Shown piece after piece: positions 52,970 through 61,751 of a stretch of 64,000 nt of DNA. The translations under genes and the position numbers were made by a program. The stretch's first letter is position 1, and the number at the start of each line of letters is the position of its first letter. The notes below the pieces were generated by a model. The model had not been told where the DNA came from. It worked only from the letters and a program-made list of their open reading frames with translations, and searched no databases. Source of the DNA: Virgisporangium aurantiacum (GTDB lineage Bacteria; Actinomycetota; Actinomycetes; Mycobacteriales; Micromonosporaceae); contig NZ_BOPG01000049.1 in the NCBI RefSeq assembly GCF_016863635.1, forward strand, positions 167,243 through 231,242. The letters run 5' to 3'.

Positions 52970-53923
52970 TCAAGCTCCAGGCAGCGGTACGCCGGCCTGA
53001 GCCATCACTAGTGCCATGTACGCCGACAAGACCGCGCTCAACGAGTTCTGCGCTGCTCCGTCGAGAATCGACCCGGCGCGGGTCATCAAGGCCCGGAGGC
53101 GGGACAGGTCTGGCGCCTCGGCTGTCAGCTCTTCCCCGGCTTGCTCGGCGACAAGCTCGAGCTGCCCGGCGTCGCGGTCGGCGAGCCCTAGCGCTGGTAT
53201 GGCTTCAACCAACGCGTGGACCAGTGTCACGAGATCGGCGGTACTAATTCCGGCTGTGGTAGCTGTCTGAGTTGCGGTTTCGTTCGCCCACGCCAAGTTG
53301 CCCGACACGTTGCCACCGATGTTGACCGTATGGTTCGTCCCCCCGCGACTATCGTTGCGTCGCACGTACGCGCTCACCGATCCCTGAAAGTGCTCAACGC
53401 AGTCGATGCCATCGTCCAGGAGCTTTGGTAGATGGAGTGTTCCGCCAGCATAGCGAAGGGCCTTGATCAAGCCCTTCGCCACCAGGTACCTCAACGCCTC
53501 GTCGAGGTCGTTCGCAGAAAATGGCTGACCTTCGTAGTAACACTCTGGCGTGGTGAGCATGGCCTGCAAGTGATTGGCCTTTCGCTGGGGCTGGCCATAA
53601 AGCCATCGGACGATCGCATCCCGCGCCGCAGCCGCCCGAAGAGCTGGGGCGGCGCGGCGTCGGCGCCGCTCTTCGACCTCGGTGCGCCCAGCGTCGTCGA
53701 GCATTGCCGCCAGGCCGTCAAAACCCATCCCATTGGCCGTTATCACAAGTCCCCGGCGTTCCAGGTCCGCCAGCATACGGAAGTAGAGCTCATGGAGCCG
53801 GTCGTCAGACCGTTCATCTTCTGGCAAGAAATCCACGATGGTCGCGAATTCACCCGCGTTGGGCGGCCGATGATCATATAAGTTGTCGAGGAGTGCAATC
53901 CGTCGCAACTCGGTTTCAGTCAT
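52970..53923 (-). CDS. Hypothetical protein with Gly/Asn-rich central motif
   Basis: A 317-aa protein. Residues 1-75 have a winged-helix-like pattern (RRIALLDNLYDHRPPNAGEF, then LADLERRGLVITANG). The middle holds TVNIGGNVSGNLAWANETA, then TQTATTAGIS (about 198-230), resembling the NIG-SVS-N-type strand found in AbiTii-like and other conflict-associated proteins. The C-terminus is helical. No enzyme motif is visible. It sits alone on the minus strand within the island; a defence role is only suggested by the motif and location. Confidence 0.55.
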   Translation of the reverse strand: MTETELRRIALLDNLYDHRPPNAGEFATIVDFLPEDERSDDRLHELYFRMLADLERRGLVITANGMGFDGLAAMLDDAGRTEVEERRRRRAAPALRAAAARDAIVRWLYGQPQRKANHLQAMLTTPECYYEGQPFSANDLDEALRYLVAKGLIKALRYAGGTLHLPKLLDDGIDCVEHFQGSVSAYVRRNDSRGGTNHTVNIGGNVSGNLAWANETATQTATTAGISTADLVTLVHALVEAIPALGLADRDAGQLELVAEQAGEELTAEAPDLSRLRALMTRAGSILDGAAQNSLSAVLSAYMALVMAQAGVPLPGA

Positions 53924-54309
53924 GGATCCTCTCCTTGGCGTACGAAGGGGATACTAGCGCGAGCAATCCATCCCCTAATGATAGCCATAATCACGACACG
54001 TTCCCGTCCCAGTGATGCAGACCTGCCAGCGGTCTCACCGATCTAACGTTGCTGGCAGAGACCCTGTCGGCTACTGATCGGCCACATTTACTCGTACCGG
54101 AAGCGGCGCGTCGTGGTTTGCGACTCGTTCATCGAGAGTCGATGGCGGTGCTGGGATGCCAGGCTGGTACGCATCACTGAACCGGCGGAACTACGCCTGC
54201 GTCGCGGCAGACGGCGCGCGGTACGAGGGGCACGCGTCGATCACCACGCTCCGCACGCCGCTCCGGTCGGCTCGGTCCACGCCGATCTGATTTGTACCGT
54301 TAAGTGCGT
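53924..54309. other. Intergenic region, no gene seen
   Basis: Short readings exist (for example around 54113-54300), but none shows a domain or a plausible start. It separates the Gly/Asn-rich hypothetical gene from a frameshifted pseudogene on the same strand. Confidence 0.4.
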
Positions 54310-54823
54310 TCAGATCTGCCCGAGTTTGATGGTGAGGTGTTGAGGGGCCTGTACGCCCGCCAGCGCCCATGCCCAGCCGGGAAGGGCGAGAGCCTCGGCG
54401 AAGAAGTCGTCGAGAGGCATGCCGAAAAGACCATAGGACCCCGGACCCGAGGGCTTCGGTCTCGACAGTGGGAGTCCAGTGGAGTGTGCAGCGCAGTTGC
54501 CACATCACGTCCTCATCCTCGGCCTCGATGAACTGCCGGGTGAGATCGGCCCAGAACTCAAGCACGCCATCGAAGTCGAATGTTCCGTACTGGGCGAGGA
54601 TCCCGTCGCCGTCATCCTCGGGCGATGCGGCGTCATCGACCGGGATGGCGGCGAATCGCCGGAAGACCTCGACCGTGGTCAGCACGTCGGCAGCGGCGGC
54701 CTTGCCGGGGCGCACTCCGGCATGGTGAAGCATCGAGGTCAGCAGTGGGTTCGTCTCGCTGATCAACACGAGTTCATCATCCCGCGTCGCTGCCTCACCG
54801 CTGCTGTGAACCCAGCAGTCCAC
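54310..54823 (-). pseudogene. Frameshifted conserved hypothetical protein
   Basis: The minus strand reads ELVLISETNPLLTSMLHHAG, VFRRFAAIP, GTFDFDGVLEFWADLTRQFI and MWQLRCTLHWTP in one frame. After LWSF it continues as GMPLDDFFAEALALPGWAWA in the next frame, to a stop at 54310. A single extra base in the T-run (A-run 54425-54428 on the plus strand) explains the break. Intact relatives of about 170 aa are common in actinobacteria but of unknown function. The start is uncertain (GTG 54823 is plausible). Confidence 0.6.
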
Positions 54824-54907
54824 ACGAAGATCACATGCACGCTTCTGCCGCTGTCGGCGTGGTAGCGCTTGGTGGCGCTGACGGCCGCCGGTGACGCACG
54901 GTCGGAT

Positions 54908-55354
54908 ATGGCTGCCTATCCCGTTTCCGACGCCGGCGTCGTGTCGTCTGATCAACTCGTGCTGCGGGCGGCAGTCGCCGCCTACCTCGGCCGCTACCGC
55001 GGCCAGACCCGCCTCCACACCAACTCCGACCTCCGGATCTTCTTGCGCTGGTGCGAGGAGCAAAGCTTGGAGCCGTTGGCTGCGGTCCGAACGGACGTCG
55101 AGCGGTACGTGCGCTGGCTGCAGGACATCCGCCGGTTCCAGCCCTCGACCGTGTCGCGGCGGCTGTCGATCGTGGTGGGCTTCTACCGCGTCTGCGTCAT
55201 TGACGGCCTCCTGTCGCACTCACCCGCCGACTACGTCCGCCGTCCACCCGTCCCGGCCGAGTCACCGACCCCTCGGGCTTGGTCATCTGCAGTTCGAGGC
55301 GCTGATCACCACCGCCCGGCTGTCGACCAACCCGAACGGCTTCGACCTGGTCGC
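54908..55354 (+). pseudogene. Truncated tyrosine integrase gene
   Basis: From ATG 54908 the reading has a phage-integrase SAM-like core-binding domain (LRAAVAAYLGRYRGQTRLHT, LRIFLRWCEEQSLEPLAAVR, RRLSIVVGFYRVCVIDGLL). Near 55270 the frame shifts by one base and continues as LGLGHLQFEALITTARLSTN, then NGFDLVA. The catalytic domain is missing because a Tn3-type transposase end is joined at about 55355. It is an inactive remnant of an earlier mobile element. Confidence 0.65.
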
Positions 55355-55453
55355 ACACGCCCGCTGTTCTGGACCCACGTCGCCCCGGACGGCGAGGTCC
55401 GGCTCGACATGACCAGCCGACTCGCGCTCGGCGTGGCCACACGCACCGTGTAA
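55355..55453 (+). pseudogene. C-terminal fragment of a Tn3-family transposase
   Basis: The reading PLFWTHVAPDGEVRLDMTSR, then LALG, matches the conserved C-terminal end of actinobacterial Tn3-family transposases. It is fused to the broken integrase at its left edge and ends at TAA 55453. Only about 32 residues remain. Confidence 0.6.
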
Positions 55454-55583
55454 CCCCCAGGGGAACCGTTCAAAGAATCTTGAAATTGGCAGTAAAGGGA
55501 TCCGTCGTCTGACAGCACGTACCGGGTGTACGGCTGACCCCACCCGGGGGAGCAACGGCCCCACCAGAAGGCAGGTCGCCTCG

Positions 55584-55793
55584 ATGATGGACCCCGTGAC
55601 CCTCGTCCTGCTGGGCGCCGGCGCCCAGGCCGCGGCGCAGCTGGTCGTCGCGCTGGGACGGTGGCTGACGCTGCGGGCCCGCGCCGAACTCACCCGGGCG
55701 GCTGCCGGGCTGCCCCCGGGCGTTCAGATCTCCGGCCGCGACTCGGGCGGTACCTGGAAGGTGCGACGCGACGCAGCTCGGGGACGTCGATGA
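55584..55793 (+). CDS. Tiny membrane-associated protein, module A
   Basis: A 69-aa protein. An N-terminal hydrophobic helix (VTLVLLGAGAQAAAQLVVAL) is followed by a basic turn and a short strand-rich tail (GVQISGRDSGGTWKVRRDA). It resembles the small constant components found beside effector genes in bacterial conflict systems, but no firm family is assigned. The stop overlaps the sigma gene by ATGA. A second small membrane protein precedes the other sigma factor at 61140, a parallel layout. Confidence 0.55.
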   Translation: MMDPVTLVLLGAGAQAAAQLVVALGRWLTLRARAELTRAAAGLPPGVQISGRDSGGTWKVRRDAARGRR

Positions 55794-56599
55794 GCGCCCC
55801 GGCCGACCCGGCGCACGAGCGGCCGACCTACGAGCAGGCGTACGCCGAGCACCGTGAACCGCTGACCCGCTTCGTCAGTCGGCTGGCCGGTCGGTACGGG
55901 CTGCCGGATCCACGCCGTGACGCCGAGGACATCGTCCAGACCACCTTCGAGGAGGCGCTGCCGCAGTGGTCGTCGGTGGACAACCCGGCCGGCTGGCTCT
56001 ACACGGTGGCCCGCCGTAATACGGTGAAGGCCGCCAACAAAGCAGTTCGCCGCGGTGAACTCATCGGTGGAGACGAACTCAACCGCACTGACCGGGGCTG
56101 GACATCGGTGACACGGCGGCCGACCGCGGAAGACACCATCCTCACCCGCCAGGTGATGGACGCCATCGCCGACCTGCCCGATCGGCAACGGACCGTCACC
56201 TATCTGCGGCACGTACAGGGCTGGAGCGTTCGAGAGGTGGCGGATCTGCTCGACTGCGCTCCGGGGACCATCTGGGCGCACACGAATCACGGCGTCACCG
56301 AGATTCGTCGTCTTTTAAGTCTCGACAGCGACTTCAGGTATTGGCGTATCGATCCCGTCCGCCCCAGCGCTCCTGGCTGGCCCCGCGGATGGTTCCTCCC
56401 TGTGCTGGCAGGAGTCACGATGCTGGCAGTCGTCGCGTGCCTGGTCAGATGGGTCGTCATCGGCTATTCGACCGATATGGATTGGTTGGTACCATGGTGG
56501 CAGGTCGGTATCAGTGCCGCGGCACTGGTGTGCCTCATCGTGATGATCCGGGCCAGTGTCCGGTGGTGGCGGCGTCGAAGGCGTAGCCGGCGGCCCTGA
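55790..56599 (+). CDS. ECF sigma factor with two C-terminal membrane helices
   Basis: A 269-aa protein. Region 2 lies at residues 18-88 (DAEDIVQTTFEEALPQWSSV) and region 4 at 122-176 (GWSVREVADLLDCAPGTIWA). Two membrane helices follow at 201-224 and 236-257, with a short outside loop and a very basic tail (RRRRRSRRP). The helices would hold the sigma factor at the membrane, replacing a separate anti-sigma factor; release could need proteolysis. It is coupled to the tiny upstream protein and followed by an Abi-like gene. Confidence 0.85.
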   Translation: MSAPADPAHERPTYEQAYAEHREPLTRFVSRLAGRYGLPDPRRDAEDIVQTTFEEALPQWSSVDNPAGWLYTVARRNTVKAANKAVRRGELIGGDELNRTDRGWTSVTRRPTAEDTILTRQVMDAIADLPDRQRTVTYLRHVQGWSVREVADLLDCAPGTIWAHTNHGVTEIRRLLSLDSDFRYWRIDPVRPSAPGWPRGWFLPVLAGVTMLAVVACLVRWVVIGYSTDMDWLVPWWQVGISAAALVCLIVMIRASVRWWRRRRRSRRP

Positions 56600-56752
56600 T
56601 AGTCGTGACAGCCGGTTCCGGTCGTCACCCGCATTGGGCGACCGGAGCCTCAACAGCGGGCTCGGCACGTGACCGTACGCGATCGATAGAGGACATGATA
56701 ATGAAAGTTATCCTGTCGCCTCCGGGTCCGCTTCGGCGTAGCGTCGGAGACC

Positions 56753-57625
56753 GTGACCCACACCCCCTGGGTACCGCTCAGCCGCCGCGCTGCCGGCCTC
56801 GGCCCGGACACCGCCCTCGTCGAAGGCGTGCCCGATTGGCTTTGCCGACCGCTGCAGCTATGGCTCTTTCACGTCTTGCAGTACACCGACGGCCCAATCC
56901 AGCAGCTGGGCTACGGACACAACCTGACGCCCTTCAGTGAAGAGATCATGGTGCGGGTACGTACCAAGACGTCGCCGTGGCTCACCGAGGCGGACGAGCT
57001 TCTCGACGTGCTCGACGCCACGGTGCATTGGGGTGACTTCCTCCGTCCCGCAGATGGCGGAAACTCCTACCGCCCCAACGCGTACGGCACGCCGGATGAC
57101 TTGGAGCAGCTGCTCGCGAACGCCAACTCCGCCTGGCGAGTCAACGCCAGCTGGACCGGGCTGGAACGACGCATCGATGCCACGGTGACCGCTGCGGTCG
57201 CAGAAGCGGTCCGCAGCGCAGACGCCGAGGCCGCTGGGTATCTGGCCGCCGCGTGGGACGCGGCGTACGGGCGGCATCCGGATCCGGACAAGGCGTACAG
57301 CGAGGCAGTCAAGGCGGTCGAGGCGGTGGCCTGCGCGCTGGTGCTGCCCGCGAACGGCAACGCCACTCTGGGCACCGTGCGCACCCACCTCCGCGACGCT
57401 TCGACGAAGTGGGAGTTCGCCCTGCCCGCCCGGGACGGCACCGCCGGATCTGTCACACCGGTGGTCGAGATGCTGACCGCGATCTGGGAGGGACAGCGGT
57501 CCCGGCACGCCGGCACCGCGAGTTCCCGCCGGCAGACCCAGGCCGAAGCCGAAGCCGCGGTCCACCTCGCTGCCACCCTGGTGCAGTGGCTGACCGCCGG
57601 CGTGCTGTGCCGCCGTACCCCGTGA
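56753..57625 (+). CDS. Helical Abi/HEPN-like protein, module A effector candidate
   Basis: A 290-aa protein. The C-terminal half (about 175-285) follows the pattern of abortive-infection C-terminal/HEPN-like domains: KAYSEAVKAVEAVACALVLP, TLGTVRTHLRD, TAIWEGQRSRHAG (an Arg/His pair where HEPN RNases have R-x4-6-H), then EAAVHLAATLVQWL. The N-terminal half is unfamiliar. GTG 56753 has GGAG upstream. The stop overlaps the integrase start by GTGA. Family placement is tentative; an RNA-cleaving role is inference. Confidence 0.55.
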   Translation: MTHTPWVPLSRRAAGLGPDTALVEGVPDWLCRPLQLWLFHVLQYTDGPIQQLGYGHNLTPFSEEIMVRVRTKTSPWLTEADELLDVLDATVHWGDFLRPADGGNSYRPNAYGTPDDLEQLLANANSAWRVNASWTGLERRIDATVTAAVAEAVRSADAEAAGYLAAAWDAAYGRHPDPDKAYSEAVKAVEAVACALVLPANGNATLGTVRTHLRDASTKWEFALPARDGTAGSVTPVVEMLTAIWEGQRSRHAGTASSRRQTQAEAEAAVHLAATLVQWLTAGVLCRRTP

Positions 57626-58662
57626 CGGCCATCGTCCCGGTCGAGGGAGAGCCGGCGAGGACCGCGGCGGCCGTGGTCACGCTGCCGGCCGGGCTCGGCG
57701 AGCCACTGCTCGCTGCCACCGCCGGATGGCTGCGCGAGCACACCGACGCCCCGACCACCCAGCGCGCCTACCTGCGGGATCTCCACACCTGGCTGACCTG
57801 GTGCAGGGACGCCGACGTTGACCCGCGTGCTGCCCGCCGCCCGGACGCCGCCGCCTGGGCCGAGGACCTCGCCACCGCGCCGTCGTCGGCCACCGGCCGG
57901 CCGCTCGCGGCGTCCACCCGGGCCCGGATGCTCGCCGCGGTGTCGTCCTGGTACGGCTACCTGCTCTCCCTCGACGAGGACCTGGTCGCCCGCAATCCCA
58001 TCGCCCCGCTCCGCCGGCCAACCGTGGCCACCAACCAGTCGGCCACGGTCGGGTTGACCGCGCACCAGGCCCGCGCGCTGATCGCCGCGGCCGACGCCGA
58101 CCCGCACCGGGCCGCGTTGCGTACCCGGGCCGCGATCCGGCTGCTGCTCGAGGTCGGCCTCCGGGTCGCCGAGGTCTGCGGCCTGGACGTCGCCGACTAC
58201 GGCCACAACCGCGGCCACCGCACGCTGCGCTACATCGCCAAGGGCCAGCGCACCATGACCCGCGCCGTCCACCCCGACACCGCTGCCGCCCTCGACGCCT
58301 ACCTCGCGCACCGCGCCGTCACCGCCGGCATCGCCGTCGAGCAGCTATCCGGGCCTCTGCTCGTCACCGCCAGCGGCGCACGCCTGGACCAGCCGGCCCT
58401 GTTCCGGCTCGTCCGCCGCCTCGCCCGCGCCGCCCAGCTACCCGCCTGGCGGCAACTCTCGCCGCACTCGCTGCGGCACAGCTTCGCCACCATCTATCTC
58501 GACCACGGCGGCAACCTTCGCGACCTGCAGGACGCCCTCGGCCATGCCAGCCCTGCCACCACCCGCCGCTACGACCGCGACCGGCACAACCTCAACCGCG
58601 ACGCCACCCACACCGTCGGCGCCGCACTCGCCCTGCCGACACCGACGGACTCCGGCAGCTGA
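57622..58662 (+). CDS. Tyrosine site-specific integrase
   Basis: A 346-aa XerC/D-like recombinase that appears complete. The core-binding domain lies at about 30-125 (TQRAYLRDLHTWLTWCRDAD). In the catalytic domain the first Arg is in VGLRVAEVCGLDVADY. The HSLRHSFAT motif gives H-x-x-R, LGHASPATT gives the later His, and RRYDRD carries the nucleophile Tyr. GTG 57622 overlaps the Abi-like gene by GTGA, so the integrase is co-expressed with it. It could serve the island or only this module. Confidence 0.92.
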   Translation: MTAIVPVEGEPARTAAAVVTLPAGLGEPLLAATAGWLREHTDAPTTQRAYLRDLHTWLTWCRDADVDPRAARRPDAAAWAEDLATAPSSATGRPLAASTRARMLAAVSSWYGYLLSLDEDLVARNPIAPLRRPTVATNQSATVGLTAHQARALIAAADADPHRAALRTRAAIRLLLEVGLRVAEVCGLDVADYGHNRGHRTLRYIAKGQRTMTRAVHPDTAAALDAYLAHRAVTAGIAVEQLSGPLLVTASGARLDQPALFRLVRRLARAAQLPAWRQLSPHSLRHSFATIYLDHGGNLRDLQDALGHASPATTRRYDRDRHNLNRDATHTVGAALALPTPTDSGS

Positions 58663-58724
58663 AGACAGCCCAGCGCGCGACCACATAGGCTCGATGACTG
58701 CGATCACGGCGCGGACCTGCACCA

Positions 58725-58857
58725 TCCACTGCACGCAAGGGCGACGACGTCCGCGAGGTGCCGCTGCTGCCAGCCAAGGCCCGACCCCGCCCAGGTCTGG
58801 ACCATGCTCGGCAACAGCTCGCTGGAATCCACGGGCCAGGTCACCGCGGTACAGCGG
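58725..58857 (+). pseudogene. Scrambled integrase C-terminal fragments
   Basis: Two short readings recall integrase catalytic parts: KGDDVREVPLLP (about 58735-58775) and VWTMLGNSSLESTG (about 58797-58840), in different frames. They lie between the intact integrase and the IS4 element, which cut into them. Assignment rests on short motifs only. Confidence 0.35.
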
Positions 58858-58867
58858 TGTCTAAAGC

Positions 58868-60476
58868 CAATCCCAGGAAGTTAAGCGTTGCCGCTGGTAG
58901 GACTGCTTGCGGCTGAGTGTGTGCCGGCGGGTTGATCTCGGCTCAGCGTGTCGTGGTGTTGATGTGGTGAAGCTCCTGTAGAACGTCAGATCGACCAAGA
59001 TCAAAGGTTCTGGCAGGAGCTTCGGTGTCAGATCTTTCCACAGCATGTTCGTGTTCGTGTACGTGCGCCACGCCGGGCGGGCCGGTGTGGCAACGCCTCG
59101 GTCTGGGTGTGCTGGCCGAGTATGTTCCGGCCCTGCTCATCGACGAGGTACTGGTCGCTACCGGCCGGATGCAGCAACGGATCCGTCGGTTGCCGGCCCG
59201 GGTGACGGTGCTGTTCGTGCTGGCGTTGACGCTGTTCGCCGACCTGGGCTACCGCAGCGTGTGGCGGGAACTTGCCCACAGCGGCGACATCGACGGCGGA
59301 GGTGACGGTGGTGTGGCGGCCGATCCGCCGTCGTCGTCGGGGCTGGCGCAGGCCCGCCGCCGGGTCGGGTTGGCCCCGTTGGCGGCCCTGTTCGCCCGGG
59401 TCCGTGGCACGCACGCCACCGTCGATACGCCGGGTGCGTTCCGGTTCGGCCTACGGCTGGTGGCCTGGGACGCCACCATGCTCGACGTCCCGGACAGCGA
59501 CGACAACGCGGCGGCGTTCATCCGCTCGGGCAACCGGCGGGGCGGCGGCGCGTTTCCGAAAGTGCGGCTGATGACGTTGATCGAGGTCGGCACCCACGCC
59601 GTCATCGACGCGACCTTCGGCCCGGATTCCGAGCAGGTCCAGGCCCGAGCCCTGCTCAACGCGTTGCGGCCGGGGATGCTGCTGCTGGCCGACCGCAACT
59701 TCCCCTCGTGGCGGCTGTGGAACGAGGCCGCCATGACCGGGGCGCATCTGCTGTGGCGGGCCAAGACCAGCCTGCATCTTCCCCGGGTGGCCACGTTCAC
59801 CGACGGGTCCTGGCTGGCCGTCCTGCCCAAACCACGTACCGGCCGGCGGGTCGGCACCTGGGTCCGGGTCATCGAGTACACCGTCACCGTGACCTGCCCG
59901 ACCGGCGGCGCTGCCACCACCCGCACCGAACTGTTCCGGCTGATCACCACCATCACCGACCCGACCGTCGCGTCCGCCGCCGAACTGGCCGGCTGCTACC
60001 GCGAAAGGTGGGAATCGGAAACCTGCTACAAGTCGATCAAGACACACCAACGCGGCCCGCGGGCGGTGCTGCGATCCACCGACCCCGACGGCATCCGGCA
60101 GGAAATCTACGCCTACCTGATCACCTACCAGGCCGTCCGACACCTCATCGCCGAGGCGGCCACCAACACCGGCGTCGACCCGGACCGGCTGTCGTTCACC
60201 ACCGCCCTGCGCACGGTCCGCCGCTGGATCACCACCGCCGCCACCGCAACCACCGCAGCCCTGGCCACGGCCCGAACCGCAGCCCTCGCCGAGATCAGCC
60301 GTGACACCCAACACCGACGCGACCGCAACAGCCCCCGCGCCGTCAAACGCTCCCAGGCCCCGTACCCCGCCAAACGACACGCCAGCCAACAGACATCAAC
60401 CCACGTCGACTACCACATCGACGTCATCCCAGACCCACACGCGTGACCAGCGGAAGTGCTTATCTTCCTGGGATTG
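58868..60476 (+). mobile_element. IS4-family insertion sequence, complete
   Basis: A 1609-bp element. The left end CAATCCCAGGAAGTTAAGC and the inverted right end CAATCCCAGGAAGATAAGC continue to CCGCTGG, matching at about 26 of 30 positions. The 10-bp target duplication TGTCTAAAGC flanks it at 58858-58867 and 60477-60486, right for IS4-like elements. One transposase gene fills the element. Clean ends and an intact gene indicate recent insertion. Confidence 0.92.
59025..60446 (+). CDS. IS4-family transposase
   Basis: A 473-aa DDE transposase. Catalytic Asp residues lie in VAWDATMLDVPD and LLLADRNFPSWR. The IS4 signature Y-R-E-R-W-E-x6-K is YRERWESETCYKSIK. It starts at GTG 59025 and is followed by 30 bp to the right inverted repeat. 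The C-terminus is basic. It is intact and apparently functional. Confidence 0.95.
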   Translation: MSDLSTACSCSCTCATPGGPVWQRLGLGVLAEYVPALLIDEVLVATGRMQQRIRRLPARVTVLFVLALTLFADLGYRSVWRELAHSGDIDGGGDGGVAADPPSSSGLAQARRRVGLAPLAALFARVRGTHATVDTPGAFRFGLRLVAWDATMLDVPDSDDNAAAFIRSGNRRGGGAFPKVRLMTLIEVGTHAVIDATFGPDSEQVQARALLNALRPGMLLLADRNFPSWRLWNEAAMTGAHLLWRAKTSLHLPRVATFTDGSWLAVLPKPRTGRRVGTWVRVIEYTVTVTCPTGGAATTRTELFRLITTITDPTVASAAELAGCYRERWESETCYKSIKTHQRGPRAVLRSTDPDGIRQEIYAYLITYQAVRHLIAEAATNTGVDPDRLSFTTALRTVRRWITTAATATTAALATARTAALAEISRDTQHRRDRNSPRAVKRSQAPYPAKRHASQQTSTHVDYHIDVIPDPHA

Positions 60477-60587
60477 TGTCTAAAGCACCACGGCGTTCGG
60501 GACTAGCGCGGGCACGGTGCAGGGCATCCGATGCCGCCGGCATCACCGATGCTCCGTGGCGCCCACGCGTGCTGGAGGCTGCCCCCC

Positions 60588-60695
60588 GTGGTCTACGTCA
60601 ACACCCTCATAGTCCAAGGCGTCCCCTTCGACGACGAGTCGGGGCACCTCGTCGCGGTTGACCGCACGCTGTGGCGCCGGTACGGCACTACCTGA
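60588..60695 (+). pseudogene. Second Tn3-family transposase fragment
   Basis: The reading VVYVNTLIVQGVPFDDESGH recalls the VYVNTLM-Q-x-V segment that lies just before the PLFW block in actinobacterial Tn3-family transposases. It ends at a stop after RRYGTT. With the fragment at 55355 it suggests that a Tn3-type transposon once bracketed this segment, or was broken during rearrangement. Confidence 0.4.
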
Positions 60696-60767
60696 GTGAG
60701 CGCGCTGGCGCCACCCGACCGATGTGGCGGCGTGGCCACTGCGAGTTCGAAAGGAGATGCCGGGGTC

Positions 60768-60962
60768 ATGAGTGGTTCGTCATCGTCAGGCGCGTTGCCG
60801 CTGCGCTGGGCAGTGATCTTGTTGTTGGCTGCGCTGGTCGGGGTTGTGGTGGCCGGGTTGACCGTGCTGCAGACAGGGAGTTGGCCGGCTGCGCTGCTCG
60901 CAGCACTCACTGGAACTGGTGCGGCGATTACCACCGGGCATCAGATCCTGGCCGGACGGTAG
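60768..60962 (+). CDS. Tiny two-helix membrane protein, module B
   Basis: A 64-aa protein. A short serine-rich start is followed by two membrane helices at about residues 12-35 and 42-60 (WAVILLLAALVGVVVAGL; AALLAALTGTGAAITTG). AGGAG lies about ten bases before ATG 60768. It precedes an ECF sigma gene by 177 bp, mirroring the small protein before the other sigma factor at 55790. Function unknown. Confidence 0.6.
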   Translation: MSGSSSSGALPLRWAVILLLAALVGVVVAGLTVLQTGSWPAALLAALTGTGAAITTGHQILAGR

Positions 60963-61139
60963 GAGACTGTCGCACAAGACCACACCGACCCGGCGCTACG
61001 TGGCGCTAGCGTCTGAAGACGGACAACGGCAAAAGGGGGTTGCATTGCATAGTCCAGGCCGCTGCACGCCGGCTCATCGCACGGGCGTGACACCCGAGCG
61101 TGCTGCCGGGACGATGGGCCCGCAGGTCGGAGGAAGGCC

Positions 61140-61751
61140 GTGACCACGAACAGTGATCCGGACGACCAGCCTTCGACAGTCCAGACCCCGGCTGGAGTCA
61201 CCGGTGCTGACCTGCACAAGCCATCTGCGTCGGACGTTGCGGCTGTGGATGCCGTCGCTGACCAGGTGGCCCGCAACGCCGAGTTCGCGCTGTTCTGCCA
61301 GGACGATATGCCGCGGTTGGTGGCCTTCGTGATGAGTCTCGGCGCGCCGGCCGCCTTGGCCGCGGACATCGCCCAGGACTCGATGACCACGACCTATCGT
61401 CGATGGGATTCCGTGGATAACCCGCGGGCGTGGGTGCGCACCGTTGCGAAACGGACCTGGTGGAAACTGGCCGACCAGAGCCGTACCGAGATTCCCCGGC
61501 AGGACCTGCCCCCGTCGAGTGGGCTCCTCACGGATGCGCAGGCCGACGAGATCACCCATCAGCACACGTTCCTAGCCCTGCTGCAACCCTTGACACCCCA
61601 TCAACGCGAGATCATGGCCTGGACCTACGACGGCTACCAGCCCACCGAGATCGCCGCGATCATGGTGATGAACCCCGCCACCGTACGGTCGGCGTTGCGG
61701 GATGCACGCGCAAAGCTCGCCCCGATGTACCGGGCACAGGACACACCATGA
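61140..61751 (+). CDS. ECF-type sigma factor, module B
   Basis: A 203-aa protein. A polar N-terminus (1-40) leads into region 2 (about 50-115; LAADIAQDSMTTTYRRWDSV) and region 4 (about 145-195; GYQPTEIAAIMVMNPATVRS). GTG 61140 has GGAGGA at good spacing. No membrane helix is present, unlike the sigma factor of module A. The stop overlaps the WD40 gene by ATGA, so the WD40 protein may be its controller or target. Confidence 0.85.
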   Translation: MTTNSDPDDQPSTVQTPAGVTGADLHKPSASDVAAVDAVADQVARNAEFALFCQDDMPRLVAFVMSLGAPAALAADIAQDSMTTTYRRWDSVDNPRAWVRTVAKRTWWKLADQSRTEIPRQDLPPSSGLLTDAQADEITHQHTFLALLQPLTPHQREIMAWTYDGYQPTEIAAIMVMNPATVRSALRDARAKLAPMYRAQDTP

